A stretch of 64,000 nucleotides of DNA, from positions 16,021-80,020 of the forward strand of contig NZ_JAFCTX010000022.1 of NCBI RefSeq assembly GCF_049896245.1, in the 5' to 3' direction. The DNA is from Cypionkella sp049896245. GTDB taxonomy: Bacteria > Pseudomonadota > Alphaproteobacteria > Rhodobacterales > Rhodobacteraceae. A program made the position numbers and the translations under genes. This document shows positions 51,083 through 60,178 of this stretch, piece after piece (position 1 is the first letter of the stretch; every line of letters starts with the position of its first letter). The notes under the pieces were generated by a model. That model did no database searches and had not been told where the DNA came from. It was given only the letters and a program-made list of their open reading frames with translations.

Positions 51083-51979
51083 ATGACCGTAACCGCTCAA
51101 ATGGTTAAAGAACTGCGTGATTCCACCGGCGCAGGCATGATGGACGCGAAAAAAGCCTTGGTTGAAACCGAAGGCAACATGGAAGCCGCCGTCGATTGGC
51201 TGCGCACCAAGGGTTTGGCGAAAGCCGCGAAGAAAGCGGATCGTGTGGCCGCCGAAGGTCTGGTTGGCATCGCCGTTGCCGGCGGGCGTGGCGTGGCGGT
51301 TGAGATCAACTCGGAAACCGACTTCGTTGGCAAAAACGCTGACTTCCAGGCGATGGTGCATAACATCACCAAAACCGCTTTCCGCGCGCATAATCTTGAA
51401 GAGCTGAAAAATGCCGATCTGGCTGGCCAACCCGTTCACATCGTGATTTCGGAAGCTGTTGCAACCATTGGCGAAAACATGAACCTGCGCCGCATGGCCT
51501 CGATTGAGGGCGATCATGTAGCCGCCTACGTTCACAACTCGGTGGCTGACGGTCTTGGCCGCATCGGCGTGCTGGTGGCGATCAAGGGCAGCGAGCATAC
51601 GTTTGCCAAGCAAGTCGCGATGCATGTCGCGGCCACCAACCCGCTGGCACTGTCCGAAGCCGATCTTGACCCGGTTGTGGTCGAGCGTGAATTGGCAGTG
51701 CAAACTTCCAAAGCTTTGGAAGAAAACGCAGCCTCGGCCAAGCCAAAACCCGATGCAGTGATCCAGAACAACATCATTCCCGGCCGGATGAAGAAATTCC
51801 TCGCCGAGAACACCCTGATGGGCCAGATGTTCGTGATGAACCCCGAAATCACCGTCGCCGAAGCGGCCAAGCAAGCTGGCGTTGAGATTCTCGGTTTCGT
51901 CCGTATGGGCGTCGGCGAAGGCATCGAGAAAGAGAAAGAAGATTTCGCAGCCGAAGTTGCGAAAATGGTTTCGGCCTGA
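51083..51979 (+). CDS. tsf: Elongation factor Ts
   Basis: A 298-residue EF-Ts, the nucleotide exchange factor of EF-Tu. The start MTVTAQMVKELRDSTGAGMMDAKKALVE holds the N-terminal UBA-like domain with the TGAGMMDCK-like motif (here MMDAKK). The core has EINSETDFVGKNADFQ, which touches the EF-Tu P-loop. The start at 51083 is set by AGGAG at 51071-51075. A strong terminator follows. Confidence 0.97.
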   Translation: MTVTAQMVKELRDSTGAGMMDAKKALVETEGNMEAAVDWLRTKGLAKAAKKADRVAAEGLVGIAVAGGRGVAVEINSETDFVGKNADFQAMVHNITKTAFRAHNLEELKNADLAGQPVHIVISEAVATIGENMNLRRMASIEGDHVAAYVHNSVADGLGRIGVLVAIKGSEHTFAKQVAMHVAATNPLALSEADLDPVVVERELAVQTSKALEENAASAKPKPDAVIQNNIIPGRMKKFLAENTLMGQMFVMNPEITVAEAAKQAGVEILGFVRMGVGEGIEKEKEDFAAEVAKMVSA

Positions 51980-52003
51980 TCTTTCGGGCAGGTTTCAGGG
52001 CAG

Positions 52004-52030
52004 GGGGCTGGTGGCAACACCAGCCCCTTT
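52004..52030 (+). terminator. Terminator of the rpsB-tsf operon
   Basis: GGGGCTGGTG (52004-52013) and CACCAGCCCC (52018-52027) form a perfect 10-pair stem with a GCAA tetraloop, followed by TTTGCTTTTT. Confidence 0.92.
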
Positions 52031-52406
52031 GCTTTTTCACACTATATGTTGTGTAAAACGAGCCATAATGACATCAAAAGCACAAGTCACTCCCAGCGGG
52101 GAAAAATTTGCACGCTTTGCCTGAGGCAATGCGCATCCCGCAAAAATGAAACAGACGGCACAGCTCCGGGGGCTGTGCCGTCCTGCGCCGCACCACGGGG
52201 ATGAGGATCAGCGCAACTGCAAGGCACTGCGGGCTGAATAAGCCGCAACGCCGGACCAGGGCAGGGGGAGCGCCCCCAATTTTTGCAGAGATGTCCTGTC
52301 TGAAAATGCAAACCGACATCGCCTGCTGTCCCAAAGGCCGAAGCCTTTACTCACGGAACAAGATTAGAATGTCAGTTTACCCAAGCGTGGCCTAGTCGGG
52401 GAATCC
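52031..52406. other. Gene-free stretch with three hairpins
   Basis: No credible gene. An inverted ACAC-TATATGTT-GTGT sits at about 52040-52057. GACGGCACAGC and GGCTGTGCCGTC pair around a short loop at about 52151-52182. GGGGG-AGCG-CCCCC followed by AATTTTTGCAGAGATG (about 52265-52297) resembles the short TTTTTGCCAAGATG repeat seen at 3.6 and 15.3 kb. The stretch may be the remains of an older gene or a cluster of terminators for the minus-strand LuxR-type gene. Confidence 0.5.
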
Positions 52407-53198
52407 TTACCTTGCGGCCACAGGAACCGGGCTGGCATCGGTTGGATTGCGCTGAAAGATCAGGTTCATCAGGGCTGCTTTCGCAACGGCCTGTGCCGTG
52501 GTGTCCACCGACAAAGTATCACGCGCAAGGCGCAGATGCTTTTCCACCATCGCCGCCGAAACCCCCATCAGCATGGCAACATCCTGACTGGTCTTGCCAT
52601 CAGCAACCCATTCCAAAGCCTCACGCTGGCGGGCAGTCAAGGCGCGGCGACGGTTAGAAAACGGCAGTTGGATCAGCCGCAGATGCAGCATATTGGCGAC
52701 GGCCAGCAACTCATCATGTTTCTCGGCAAACAGCGCATCTACGGCTTCTGCACTGATCCCCGGATCAGCGATCAGCCCCAGCGCGCCCTTAGCCCGCGCA
52801 GATGTCTCTGGAAAACTGATGGAAATTCCCGCCGTGATGCCCATGGCAACGTTGTGCTTCACGGTCTCGATTTCCTCTGGCGAAAGCTTGCCCGCCAGCA
52901 TCGCCTCGCGCACCCAAGTCCAGGTGCAGGCCCCTTCATTGCTCTGCGCCCAGCGAAACGCCGAGGTCTTGGCATAGAACCCATTGCGGAAATAGCCCTT
53001 GGCATAGGCGTCGCTGCCAGTGGTCAGAAACAGCGCATCATCCGGGTCGCCAATGGTGCGGGTGGATCGAAACCGGGTAAAGCCCTAATTCACCAACCCA
53101 AACCCCAGCGAGGCAAAATACCGCGTCGCCAGCCGCCAGACATCGTCGGCACTGGTGCTTTGCGCAATATTCACCAACAGCGCATAGCCTGCTGTCAC
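52407..53198 (-). pseudogene. LuxR-type regulator gene with in-frame TAG stop
   Basis: The minus-strand frame reads VTAGYALLVNIAQSTSADDVWRLATRYFASLGFGLVN, then TAG at 53085-53087, then GFTRFRSTRTIGDPDDALFLTTGSDAYAKGYFRNGFYAKTSAFRWAQ... to 52407. The C-terminal part has the LuxR HTH (RRRALTARQREALEWVADGKTSQDVAMLMGVSAAMVEKHLRLARDTL). The middle is the autoinducer-binding-like domain of this Rhodobacteraceae group, where the stop codon replaces a residue I expect to be tyrosine. The stop cuts the protein after about 37 residues. A restart at ATG 52913 would leave only the last 168 residues, with the HTH. Start GTG at 53198 is inferred. Confidence 0.8.
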
Positions 53199-53285
53199 GA
53201 TCTGTCCCGTCCGGCTGTATCCCCGCTCTGATCCATAGGCCGGAAACCGCCGCAAGTCGAGCAGAATACAGGGCAGGGTTGTGGG

Positions 53286-53969
53286 CTAAGCTGTTGCCGA
53301 CGCCCGGATTGCCGCAATATTCACGCCGTAAGGTGCAGGATTACCCACCGAGCCGCCCTTGAACACCGCAGATCCCGCGACCAGTACATCCGCGCCCGCA
53401 GCCACCACCAACGGAGCCGTCTCCACCGTCACGCCGCCGTCAATCTCGATATGAATCGGGCGGTCCCCAATCATCTTGCGCAATGTACGGATTTTCTCAA
53501 TCTGCGAATGAATAAACTTCTGCCCACCAAACCCCGGATTGACCGTCATCACGCAGACCATATCCACCATGTCCAAAAGATGCACCACAGCCTCAATCCC
53601 AGTGCCCGGATTGATTGCCAGACCCGCCATTTTCCCCGTCGCCCGAATGGCTTGCAAGGTGCGGTGAATATGCGGCCCAGCCTCCAGATGCGCCGAGATC
53701 AGATCCGCACCAGCCTCAGCAAACGCCTCGATGTAGGCGTCGACCGGAGCGATCATCAGATGCACATCCATGAAACCCTTGATATGCGGCCGGATCGCCG
53801 CACAGGTCGCAGGCCCAAAAGTGATGTTCGGCACAAAATGCCCATCCATCACATCAACATGCACCCAATCCGCACCCTGATCCTCAATCGCGCGACACTC
53901 AGCCCCAAAGTTGGCAAAGTCGGCCGCAAGGATAGAGGGCGCAATCTTGATTTGGCGGCTGAAAGTCAT
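53286..53969 (-). CDS. rpe: Ribulose-phosphate 3-epimerase
   Basis: A 227-residue TIM-barrel enzyme that interconverts ribulose 5-phosphate and xylulose 5-phosphate in the pentose phosphate and Calvin cycles. Conserved parts are IAPSILAADFANFG, DWVHVDVMDGHFVPNITFGP, DMVCVMTVNPGFGGQKFI and IEIDGGVTVETAP, with the metal-binding histidines and aspartates. The start at 53969 (MTFSRQIKIAPSIL) is the one nearest to homology; 53981 and 53990 are possible. Confidence 0.95.
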   Translation of the reverse strand: MTFSRQIKIAPSILAADFANFGAECRAIEDQGADWVHVDVMDGHFVPNITFGPATCAAIRPHIKGFMDVHLMIAPVDAYIEAFAEAGADLISAHLEAGPHIHRTLQAIRATGKMAGLAINPGTGIEAVVHLLDMVDMVCVMTVNPGFGGQKFIHSQIEKIRTLRKMIGDRPIHIEIDGGVTVETAPLVVAAGADVLVAGSAVFKGGSVGNPAPYGVNIAAIRASATA

Positions 53970-54129
53970 GGCAGGTTCCATCTGGGGCAAGTTGCGGGTT
54001 CATAGCCCAATTCACGCGGTTTGGTCCAGTCCTAGATACCATACATATTACATAATTATCATTACAGGATAAAAGGATGCACCCAGACAAACATATGCCC
54101 TATCGTGAACTTCCAAGATTTAAGAGAGT

Positions 54130-54206
54130 TGGTGCACCCAGCACGATTCGAACGTGCGACCTTCGCCTTCGGAGGGCGACACTCTATCCAGCTGAGCTAT
54201 GGGTGC
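54130..54206 (-). tRNA. tRNA-Arg (anticodon CCG)
   Basis: On the minus strand the gene starts GCACCCATAGCTCAGCTGG and ends with an encoded CCA. The acceptor arms GCACCCA and TGGGTGC pair fully, the T arm is GCACG-TTCGAAT-CGTGC, the anticodon stem TCGCC/GGCGA encloses loop CTCCGAA with anticodon CCG, which reads CGG arginine codons. The D arm carries AGCTCAGCTGGATAGAGT. All features fit a normal cloverleaf of 77 bases including CCA. Confidence 0.97.
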
Positions 54207-54250
54207 CTACTATTGCTATAACGGTTACGGCCTTGGGCTGCAACGCAAAA

Positions 54251-55471
54251 TCAGCCAAAAAGTTCGTGACACAGCTCCAAAGCCGAGATCAGCGCGTCGA
54301 CTTCCTCAGTGGTGTTGTAAAGCCCGAACGACGCCCGGCAAGTTGACCCGACACCGAAATGCTGCATCAATGGCATCGCGCAATGCGTGCCCGCCCGCAC
54401 CGCAATACCACGCTTGTCCAGCACGGTTGAGATATCATGCGCATGGGCTTGACCTTGCAGTATAAAAGAGAAAATCGCGCCTTTGGTTTCTGACGTTCCT
54501 TGCACGGTCAGCCAGTTCAGCCCAGCCAGTTTCGCGCGGGCATAGTCCCGCAAACCGCGCTCATGGGCGGCAATATTCGCCATACCAAGACCCGAGAGAT
54601 AGTCCAGTGCCACGCCCAGGCCGATCTGCTGCACGATGCCCGGCGTGCCAGCCTCAAACTTCATCGGCGGGTCGTTATAGGTCACGCTGTCGCGCGTCAC
54701 CTCGCGGATCATATCGCCGCCACCGAGGAAGGGCCGCATCTCGGCCATCCGATCCGCTTTGATGAACATCGCCCCGGAACCACTCGGCCCGTATAGTTTA
54801 TGCCCGGTGATGGCATAGAAATCGCAGCCTATGGCTTGCACATCCACCGCGCTATGCACCACCGCTTGGCTGCCGTCAACCAGCACCGGAACCCCCCGCT
54901 CTTGCGCCCCCCGGCAGATCGCAGTGACATCAACAACGGTGCCTAACACATTGGACATATGGGTAATTGCGATCAACTTGGTGCGCGGTGTGATCGCATC
55001 CAGCACCGCTTGCGGGTCGAGATCACCCTTGTCATCAACCTCGACCCATTTCAGCACCACCCCCAAGCGTTCGCGCAGGAAATGCCACGGCACGATATTG
55101 GCGTGATGCTCCATGATCGACAGCACGATCTCATCGCCCGCCTGAAACCGCGGTGCAGCCCAAGCGTAAGAGATCAGATTGATGCCTTCGGTCGCCCCCG
55201 TGGTAAAGACAATCTCATGCTCGGACCCGGCGTTCAGAAACCGCGCAATCTTGCCGCGTGTGGCCTCATACTTGTCGGTCGCAAGATTAGAAAGGTAGTG
55301 CAAACCCCTGTGAACATTCGCATATTCCATCGAATAAGCTTGGTTCACCGCATCAATCACCGCTTTGGGCTTTTGCGCAGACGCGCCATTGTCTAAGTAA
55401 ACCAGCGGCTTGCCATTGACTTGCCGCGCCAAGATCGGGAAATCACTGCGAATTTTTGCGATATCATACAT
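54251..55471 (-). CDS. sufS: Cysteine desulfurase SufS
   Basis: A 406-residue PLP enzyme of the SufS/CsdB group that takes sulfur from cysteine for Fe-S clusters. The start MYDIAKIRSDFPILARQVNGKPLVYLDNGASAQKP is typical (55471). The PLP lysine is in YAITGHKLYGPSGSG and the catalytic cysteine in IAVRAGTHCAMPLMQHF. It is the last gene of the iscR-suf operon, three bases after the Yip1-like gene's stop. No SufE gene is seen in the window. Confidence 0.95.
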   Translation of the reverse strand: MYDIAKIRSDFPILARQVNGKPLVYLDNGASAQKPKAVIDAVNQAYSMEYANVHRGLHYLSNLATDKYEATRGKIARFLNAGSEHEIVFTTGATEGINLISYAWAAPRFQAGDEIVLSIMEHHANIVPWHFLRERLGVVLKWVEVDDKGDLDPQAVLDAITPRTKLIAITHMSNVLGTVVDVTAICRGAQERGVPVLVDGSQAVVHSAVDVQAIGCDFYAITGHKLYGPSGSGAMFIKADRMAEMRPFLGGGDMIREVTRDSVTYNDPPMKFEAGTPGIVQQIGLGVALDYLSGLGMANIAAHERGLRDYARAKLAGLNWLTVQGTSETKGAIFSFILQGQAHAHDISTVLDKRGIAVRAGTHCAMPLMQHFGVGSTCRASFGLYNTTEEVDALISALELCHELFG

Positions 55472-55473
55472 GA

Positions 55474-56049
55474 TCAGCCTTTCACTCCTACGACTGCGAC
55501 CGTCAGCACCGCCATCGCGAACGCCAGCACAAACACCGTGGCGATTAGACCCAACAGCACTTTGCCAGCCGAGGCAAACCCGTGCAACTCGGCGATAAAA
55601 CTCGCTAACACCCAGAGAAACAACACCAGTCCGAACAGGCCCAAAGCGGCGGCCAAAGACGGCGACAACACCACCAGCACAATCTGCCCCAGTTGCAACA
55701 GGCTCAGCAATGCCTCGGTCCAAGCGATCAAAACCAGCGCATCGGTCAAGCGGCCCCTGCCCCCGAACATCCGCCCAATGCCTTGCACCAGCATCGCCAT
55801 TGCAACCATCACAAGGCCTTGAAGAAAGGCAACTTGCAGAGGATTTTGGAACATTTGCAGGATGTTAGGATCGAGCTGCTCGGGTGCCACCAACATGGAA
55901 ACACCCGTCAGTCCGGCCGAAATCACCGCCATCAGCGCGATCGCCAGAACCGCCGTCGATGCCGGAAACTGCCAATCCAGCAAGCGGCGGGCGGCACTGC
56001 GGGGGCTTTGTAGACTTTGTTGCAGCAAAAGCGTCAGATCAGCTTGCAT
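55474..56049 (-). CDS. Yip1-domain membrane protein
   Basis: A 191-residue protein with five membrane segments, starting MQADLTLLLQQSLQSPRSAARRLLDWQFP (56049). The pattern of a short soluble N-terminus and a five-span domain is that of Yip1 family proteins. It overlaps the stop of the other Yip1-like gene by 11 bases and lies between sufD and sufS, in the operon. Its part in Fe-S assembly is unknown. Confidence 0.78.
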   Translation of the reverse strand: MQADLTLLLQQSLQSPRSAARRLLDWQFPASTAVLAIALMAVISAGLTGVSMLVAPEQLDPNILQMFQNPLQVAFLQGLVMVAMAMLVQGIGRMFGGRGRLTDALVLIAWTEALLSLLQLGQIVLVVLSPSLAAALGLFGLVLFLWVLASFIAELHGFASAGKVLLGLIATVFVLAFAMAVLTVAVVGVKG

Positions 56050-56527
56050 CGCCACGCTCCGCTTCCCGCAACATCGACATCCAGATCCACACAAAGCCCA
56101 ATCCGACCAGCGCTGCCACCAGATTGGCTTGCAGACCCGGCCCGATCATCCCCGCGACAAGCCCTTGCAACAGCATCCCCGGCGTCACCGCCAGAAGCGC
56201 CGCGAACAACGCCAGCCGCGCAGAATAGTAACTGCCCTTCCCACCCATTGCTTTGGCAATCCAATGGCTTACCGCCGCCAACAGATACCACACCGGGATC
56301 AATGCAAGCATCGCCAGACCTGCCCCTACCAACCGCTGCACCATCGGCACATCGGGTTGAAGCACTGTCTGCCGCGACAGGAAAGGCCAACGCGCCACGA
56401 AAGCCAATACCATAAATGCCACCAGCAGGCTGAACGCGAATGGCTCAGATTTGGGCCGCTGCAAATGCCTACGCATCACCACTTGCGGCTGCCGCCACGC
56501 CTGCACAATATCGGTTGTCACTGACAT
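56039..56527 (-). CDS. Second Yip1-like membrane protein
   Basis: A 162-residue protein, MSVTTDIVQAWRQPQVVMRRHLQRPKSEPFAFSLLVAFMVLAFVARWPFL, with four or five membrane segments. It is built like its downstream neighbour, which suggests an old duplication or a two-part membrane complex. It starts just after the stop of sufD and overlaps the next gene by 11 bases. Confidence 0.75.
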   Translation of the reverse strand: MSVTTDIVQAWRQPQVVMRRHLQRPKSEPFAFSLLVAFMVLAFVARWPFLSRQTVLQPDVPMVQRLVGAGLAMLALIPVWYLLAAVSHWIAKAMGGKGSYYSARLALFAALLAVTPGMLLQGLVAGMIGPGLQANLVAALVGLGFVWIWMSMLREAERGDAS

Positions 56528-57814
56528 TTAATGCTCGTGACGCGCCAGCCAGCTTTGCAACCGAGCCCTGATATCTTCGGAAATCACCTCGTCCTCAATC
56601 TCCGAGATCGCCTCGGCGAGGAAGGCCAGTACCAGCAGTGACTGCGCCTGCCGCAACGGCACACCGCGCGAGCGCAGGTAGAACAAAGCCGTCTCATCAA
56701 TCGCGCCCGAGGTCGAGCCGTGGCTACATTTCACGTCATCGGCGTAGATTTCCAGCTCGGGCTTGGCGAGAAACTGGCTGTCACCATCCAGCATCAGCGC
56801 CTGGCTGATCTGATAGCCATCGGTCTTCTGCGCGCCCTGTTTCACCAGAATCTTGCCCTGAAACACCCCAACAGCGCCGTTTTTCAGAACTTTCTTGAAC
56901 ACCTGACGGCTTTCGCAACGCTCTGCGGCATGGGTGATAAACACGGTGTCGTCGTGGTGAAAGTCGCCATCGCCCAAGGCCGCGCCCGCAACATGCGCCA
57001 CCGAATCCGAACCCAGCAGTTCCAGCACCGCATCGTTGCGGGTCAGACGGCCATTCGCGGTCAAAGTGAAGGATTTGAACGCGGCATTGCGGCCGATGCG
57101 GGCAAACAGATGCGTCACCGCTTGCCTTGTATGCGCCCGGCCTTGCGCCCGGATATGATGAAAGCGCGCGCCATCGGCGACCTCAATCTCCATCACATGA
57201 TTGAAGCGGGCAGCAGCCGCACCGTTCTCCAGAATGGTGACTTCTGCGCCGGATTCCACCTTAATGCAGTGATGCAGGATCACGTCAGAAGCTATTGATT
57301 TGTGCTGGTAAATCAGAGAAATCGGCTTGGCTGGCGTCTGCGTCACCCGGATCAGCAAGCCATCATCCGCAAAAGCTGAATTCAGCGCCGCAAAGGGCCG
57401 CTGCACCGGGTTTTGGCCACGGGTTTCCAGCACGCCATAAAGCCCGCTCGCCCAGTGAATATCGGCCTCTGCCGCATCAGACAGCCGCTCAATCTGCACG
57501 CCCTCCAGTCCCAAAGCGTCGGACTGGCTGGCATCAAACACGCCATCGACAAACACGAGTTTCAACCGATCCACATCGTTAAACGGTGCAGGCTCGTCGC
57601 CCGGATCGAACAGATTGACGGAGGCAGCCTCTACCGCGTTCAGCCCGGTCGGATCAGTATAACGCCAATATTCATCGCGTTTGCCGGGCAGCCCCATCGC
57701 GGTCAGACGCGCCAAAGCATCGCTGCGCGCGGACCCCAGCCAGCCCCGCGGTGCAAAGCTTAAAGCGGCAATCCGCGCCTGCAACGCATCTTGCTTTGAT
57801 TGCAAAACCGCCAT
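56528..57814 (-). CDS. sufD: Fe-S assembly protein SufD
   Basis: A 428-residue SufD, partner of SufB and SufC in the SufBC2D scaffold. The C-terminal beta-helix and the motif LKNGAVGVFQGKILVKQGAQKTDGYQISQALMLDGDSQFLAKPELEIYADDVKCSHGSTSGAIDETALFYLRSRGV are diagnostic, including the conserved histidine of KCSHGST. The N-terminal helical part (about 1-90) is less conserved. It shares a base with the sufC stop. Confidence 0.95.
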   Translation of the reverse strand: MAVLQSKQDALQARIAALSFAPRGWLGSARSDALARLTAMGLPGKRDEYWRYTDPTGLNAVEAASVNLFDPGDEPAPFNDVDRLKLVFVDGVFDASQSDALGLEGVQIERLSDAAEADIHWASGLYGVLETRGQNPVQRPFAALNSAFADDGLLIRVTQTPAKPISLIYQHKSIASDVILHHCIKVESGAEVTILENGAAAARFNHVMEIEVADGARFHHIRAQGRAHTRQAVTHLFARIGRNAAFKSFTLTANGRLTRNDAVLELLGSDSVAHVAGAALGDGDFHHDDTVFITHAAERCESRQVFKKVLKNGAVGVFQGKILVKQGAQKTDGYQISQALMLDGDSQFLAKPELEIYADDVKCSHGSTSGAIDETALFYLRSRGVPLRQAQSLLVLAFLAEAISEIEDEVISEDIRARLQSWLARHEH

Positions 57815-58569
57815 CAGACACCCTCCGCCAAAAGGTCCGCATAGCCGTTGTTCTCAACTTCCAGCGCCAGTTCTGGCCCGCCGGTTTTGATGATCCGCCC
57901 CGCCGCCATAATATGCACAAAATCGGGTTTGATATGGTCCAGAAGCCGTTGATAATGCGTGATAACTAGGAAAGAACGCCTTGCCCCACGCAAGGCGTTG
58001 ACGCCTTCCGCCACCAGCTTCATCGCATCGACATCTAAGCCAGAATCCGTCTCATCCAAGATGCACATCTTCGGTTCCAGCATCGCCATTTGCAGGATCT
58101 CATTGCGCTTTTTTTCGCCGCCCGAGAACCCGACATTGACCGGACGCTTCAGCATCTCGGCATCAATTTGCAGTGCCTTCGCCTTTTCCCGCACCAGTTT
58201 CAGGAAATCACCCGCCGAGATTTCAGCCTCTCCACGCGCCTTGCGCTGCGCGTTTACCGCAGTGCGCAGAAAGGTCATATTGCCGACGCCGGGGATCTCC
58301 ACTGGATACTGAAACGCCAAAAAAAGCCCCGCAGCAGCCCGTGCTTCCGGCTCCATCGCCAGCAGCTCTTGGCCCTCTAGCTTGGCCGAACCCTCAGTCA
58401 CCTGATAGCCATCACGACCCGACAGCACATAAGACAGCGTCGATTTGCCCGAGCCGTTCGGCCCCATGATCGCATGCACTTCGCCAGCGCCGATATTCAG
58501 GTTAACCCCGCGCAGAATAATTTTGTCTTCTTCTTGAAGTTTGACGTGCAGGTTATTGATTTCGAGCAT
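57814..58569 (-). CDS. sufC: Fe-S assembly ATPase SufC
   Basis: A 251-residue ABC-type ATPase. Walker A is IMGPNGSGKSTLSYVLSG, the signature NVGFSGGEKKRNEILQ, Walker B CILDETDSGLDVDAMK. The start at 58569 (MLEINNLHVKLQ) has GAGGGA upstream; the longer frame runs into the 54-base gap to sufB. SufC drives conformational change of the SufBD pair during cluster building. Confidence 0.97.
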   Translation of the reverse strand: MLEINNLHVKLQEEDKIILRGVNLNIGAGEVHAIMGPNGSGKSTLSYVLSGRDGYQVTEGSAKLEGQELLAMEPEARAAAGLFLAFQYPVEIPGVGNMTFLRTAVNAQRKARGEAEISAGDFLKLVREKAKALQIDAEMLKRPVNVGFSGGEKKRNEILQMAMLEPKMCILDETDSGLDVDAMKLVAEGVNALRGARRSFLVITHYQRLLDHIKPDFVHIMAAGRIIKTGGPELALEVENNGYADLLAEGV

Positions 58570-58623
58570 TTTTCCCTCATTCATCTTATGGCGCAGCCCT
58601 GAAGAGCCGCGCGCCACAAATTC

Positions 58624-60138
58624 CTAGCCGACCGAGCCTTCAAGGCTGATCGCAACCAGACTTTGCGCTTCCATTGCAAATTCCATCGGCAGCGCCTGCA
58701 ACACTTCCTTGCAGAAGCCGTTCACCACCAGCGCTACCGCTTCTTCTTCGTCCATTCCGCGCGAGCGGCAATAGAACAGCTGATCGTCATCCACCTTGCT
58801 GGTCGTCGCTTCGTGTTCGACCCGGCTGGAATTGTTCTTCACCTCGATATAAGGCACGGTATGCGCGCCGCATTTATCGCCGATCAGCAGGCTGTCGCAC
58901 TGGGTATAGTTACGGCTATCGGTGGCTTTTGGGTGCATTGACACCAAGCCACGATAGGTATTCTGCGCCCTGCCCGCCGATATGCCCTTGGAAACAATAC
59001 GAGATTTCGTGCGCTTGCCTAAGTGCACCATCTTGGTGCCAGTGTCGGCCTGCTGTGCGTTGTTGGCGATGGCAATCGAGTAAAACTCGCCTTGGCTGTC
59101 ATCGCCGCGCAGGATACAGGACGGGTATTTCCAAGTAATCGCGCTGCCAGTCTCAACTTGCGTCCACATCACTTTCGCCCGGTCGCCACGGCAATCCGCG
59201 CGTTTGGTGACGAAATTATAGATGCCGCCCAGGCCGTTTTCATCGCCCGGATACCAGTTCTGCACCGTGGAATATTTCACCTCGGCGTCTTCCAAAATCA
59301 CCAGCTCCACCACCGCCGCGTGCAACTGGTTGGTGTCGCGCTTTGGCGCCGTGCAGCCTTCCAAGTAGCTGACATAGCTGCCTTTATCGGCAATTATCAG
59401 TGTGCGTTCAAACTGCCCGGTGTTCTCGGCGTTGATGCGGAAATAAGTCGAAAGCTCCATCGGGCAGCGGGTGCCGGGTGGGATGTAGACAAACGAGCCA
59501 TCAGAAAACACCGCCGAATTCAGCGTCGCAAAGAAGTTATCCGACTGCGGCACCACCGAGCCGATGTATTTTTTCACCAGTTCGGGGTGTTCCTTGATTG
59601 CTTCCGAAATCGAGCAGAAGATCACCCCGGCTTTCGCAAGTTCTGCCTTGAACGTAGTGCCGACCGACACGGAATCGAACACCGCATCAACCGCAACCTT
59701 ACGTTCGCCCATCGTCTCGGCACCCTCAACCCCGGCCAGAATAAGCTGTTCTTTCAGAGGGATGCCGAGTTTTTTGTAGGTGGCCAAGATTTTGGGGTCA
59801 ACGTCGTCCAAAGACTTCGGCTTCACCGCCATGCTTTTCGGTTTGGCGTAGTAATACTGATCCTGATAGTCGATTTTCGGATAGTGCAGCATCGCCCAAT
59901 GCGGCTCTTCCATCTGCACCCAGCGCCGATAGGCGGTCAGACGCCATTCCAGCATCCACTCGGGTTCTTCATTCTTCGACGAAATCAGTCGCACGATGTC
60001 CTCAGAGACACCTTTTGGCGCGTAATCCATCTCAATTTCTGTTGACCAGCCGTATTTATAGGTGCCAGACATCGCATGAACGGTTTCAATCGTCTCCCGA
60101 TCCACCCCATCCCGCACTTCCAGATCTAACTCGGCCAT
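58624..60138 (-). CDS. sufB: Fe-S scaffold protein SufB
   Basis: A 504-residue SufB, the protein on which the cluster is formed. The diagnostic C-terminal stretch VEHEATTSKVDDDQLFYCRSRGMDEEEAVALVVNGFCKEVLQALP holds the conserved cysteine near its middle, and YIPPGTRCPMELSTYFRINAENTGQFERTLIIADKGSYVSYLEGCTAP is present. The start MAELDLEVRDGVDRETI (60138) follows AGGAAGA. 54 bases ahead of sufC. Confidence 0.97.
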   Translation of the reverse strand: MAELDLEVRDGVDRETIETVHAMSGTYKYGWSTEIEMDYAPKGVSEDIVRLISSKNEEPEWMLEWRLTAYRRWVQMEEPHWAMLHYPKIDYQDQYYYAKPKSMAVKPKSLDDVDPKILATYKKLGIPLKEQLILAGVEGAETMGERKVAVDAVFDSVSVGTTFKAELAKAGVIFCSISEAIKEHPELVKKYIGSVVPQSDNFFATLNSAVFSDGSFVYIPPGTRCPMELSTYFRINAENTGQFERTLIIADKGSYVSYLEGCTAPKRDTNQLHAAVVELVILEDAEVKYSTVQNWYPGDENGLGGIYNFVTKRADCRGDRAKVMWTQVETGSAITWKYPSCILRGDDSQGEFYSIAIANNAQQADTGTKMVHLGKRTKSRIVSKGISAGRAQNTYRGLVSMHPKATDSRNYTQCDSLLIGDKCGAHTVPYIEVKNNSSRVEHEATTSKVDDDQLFYCRSRGMDEEEAVALVVNGFCKEVLQALPMEFAMEAQSLVAISLEGSVG

Positions 60139-60178
60139 CACTATCTTCCTTATATCCCAAGGCGTTGCCGCCTGAAGT

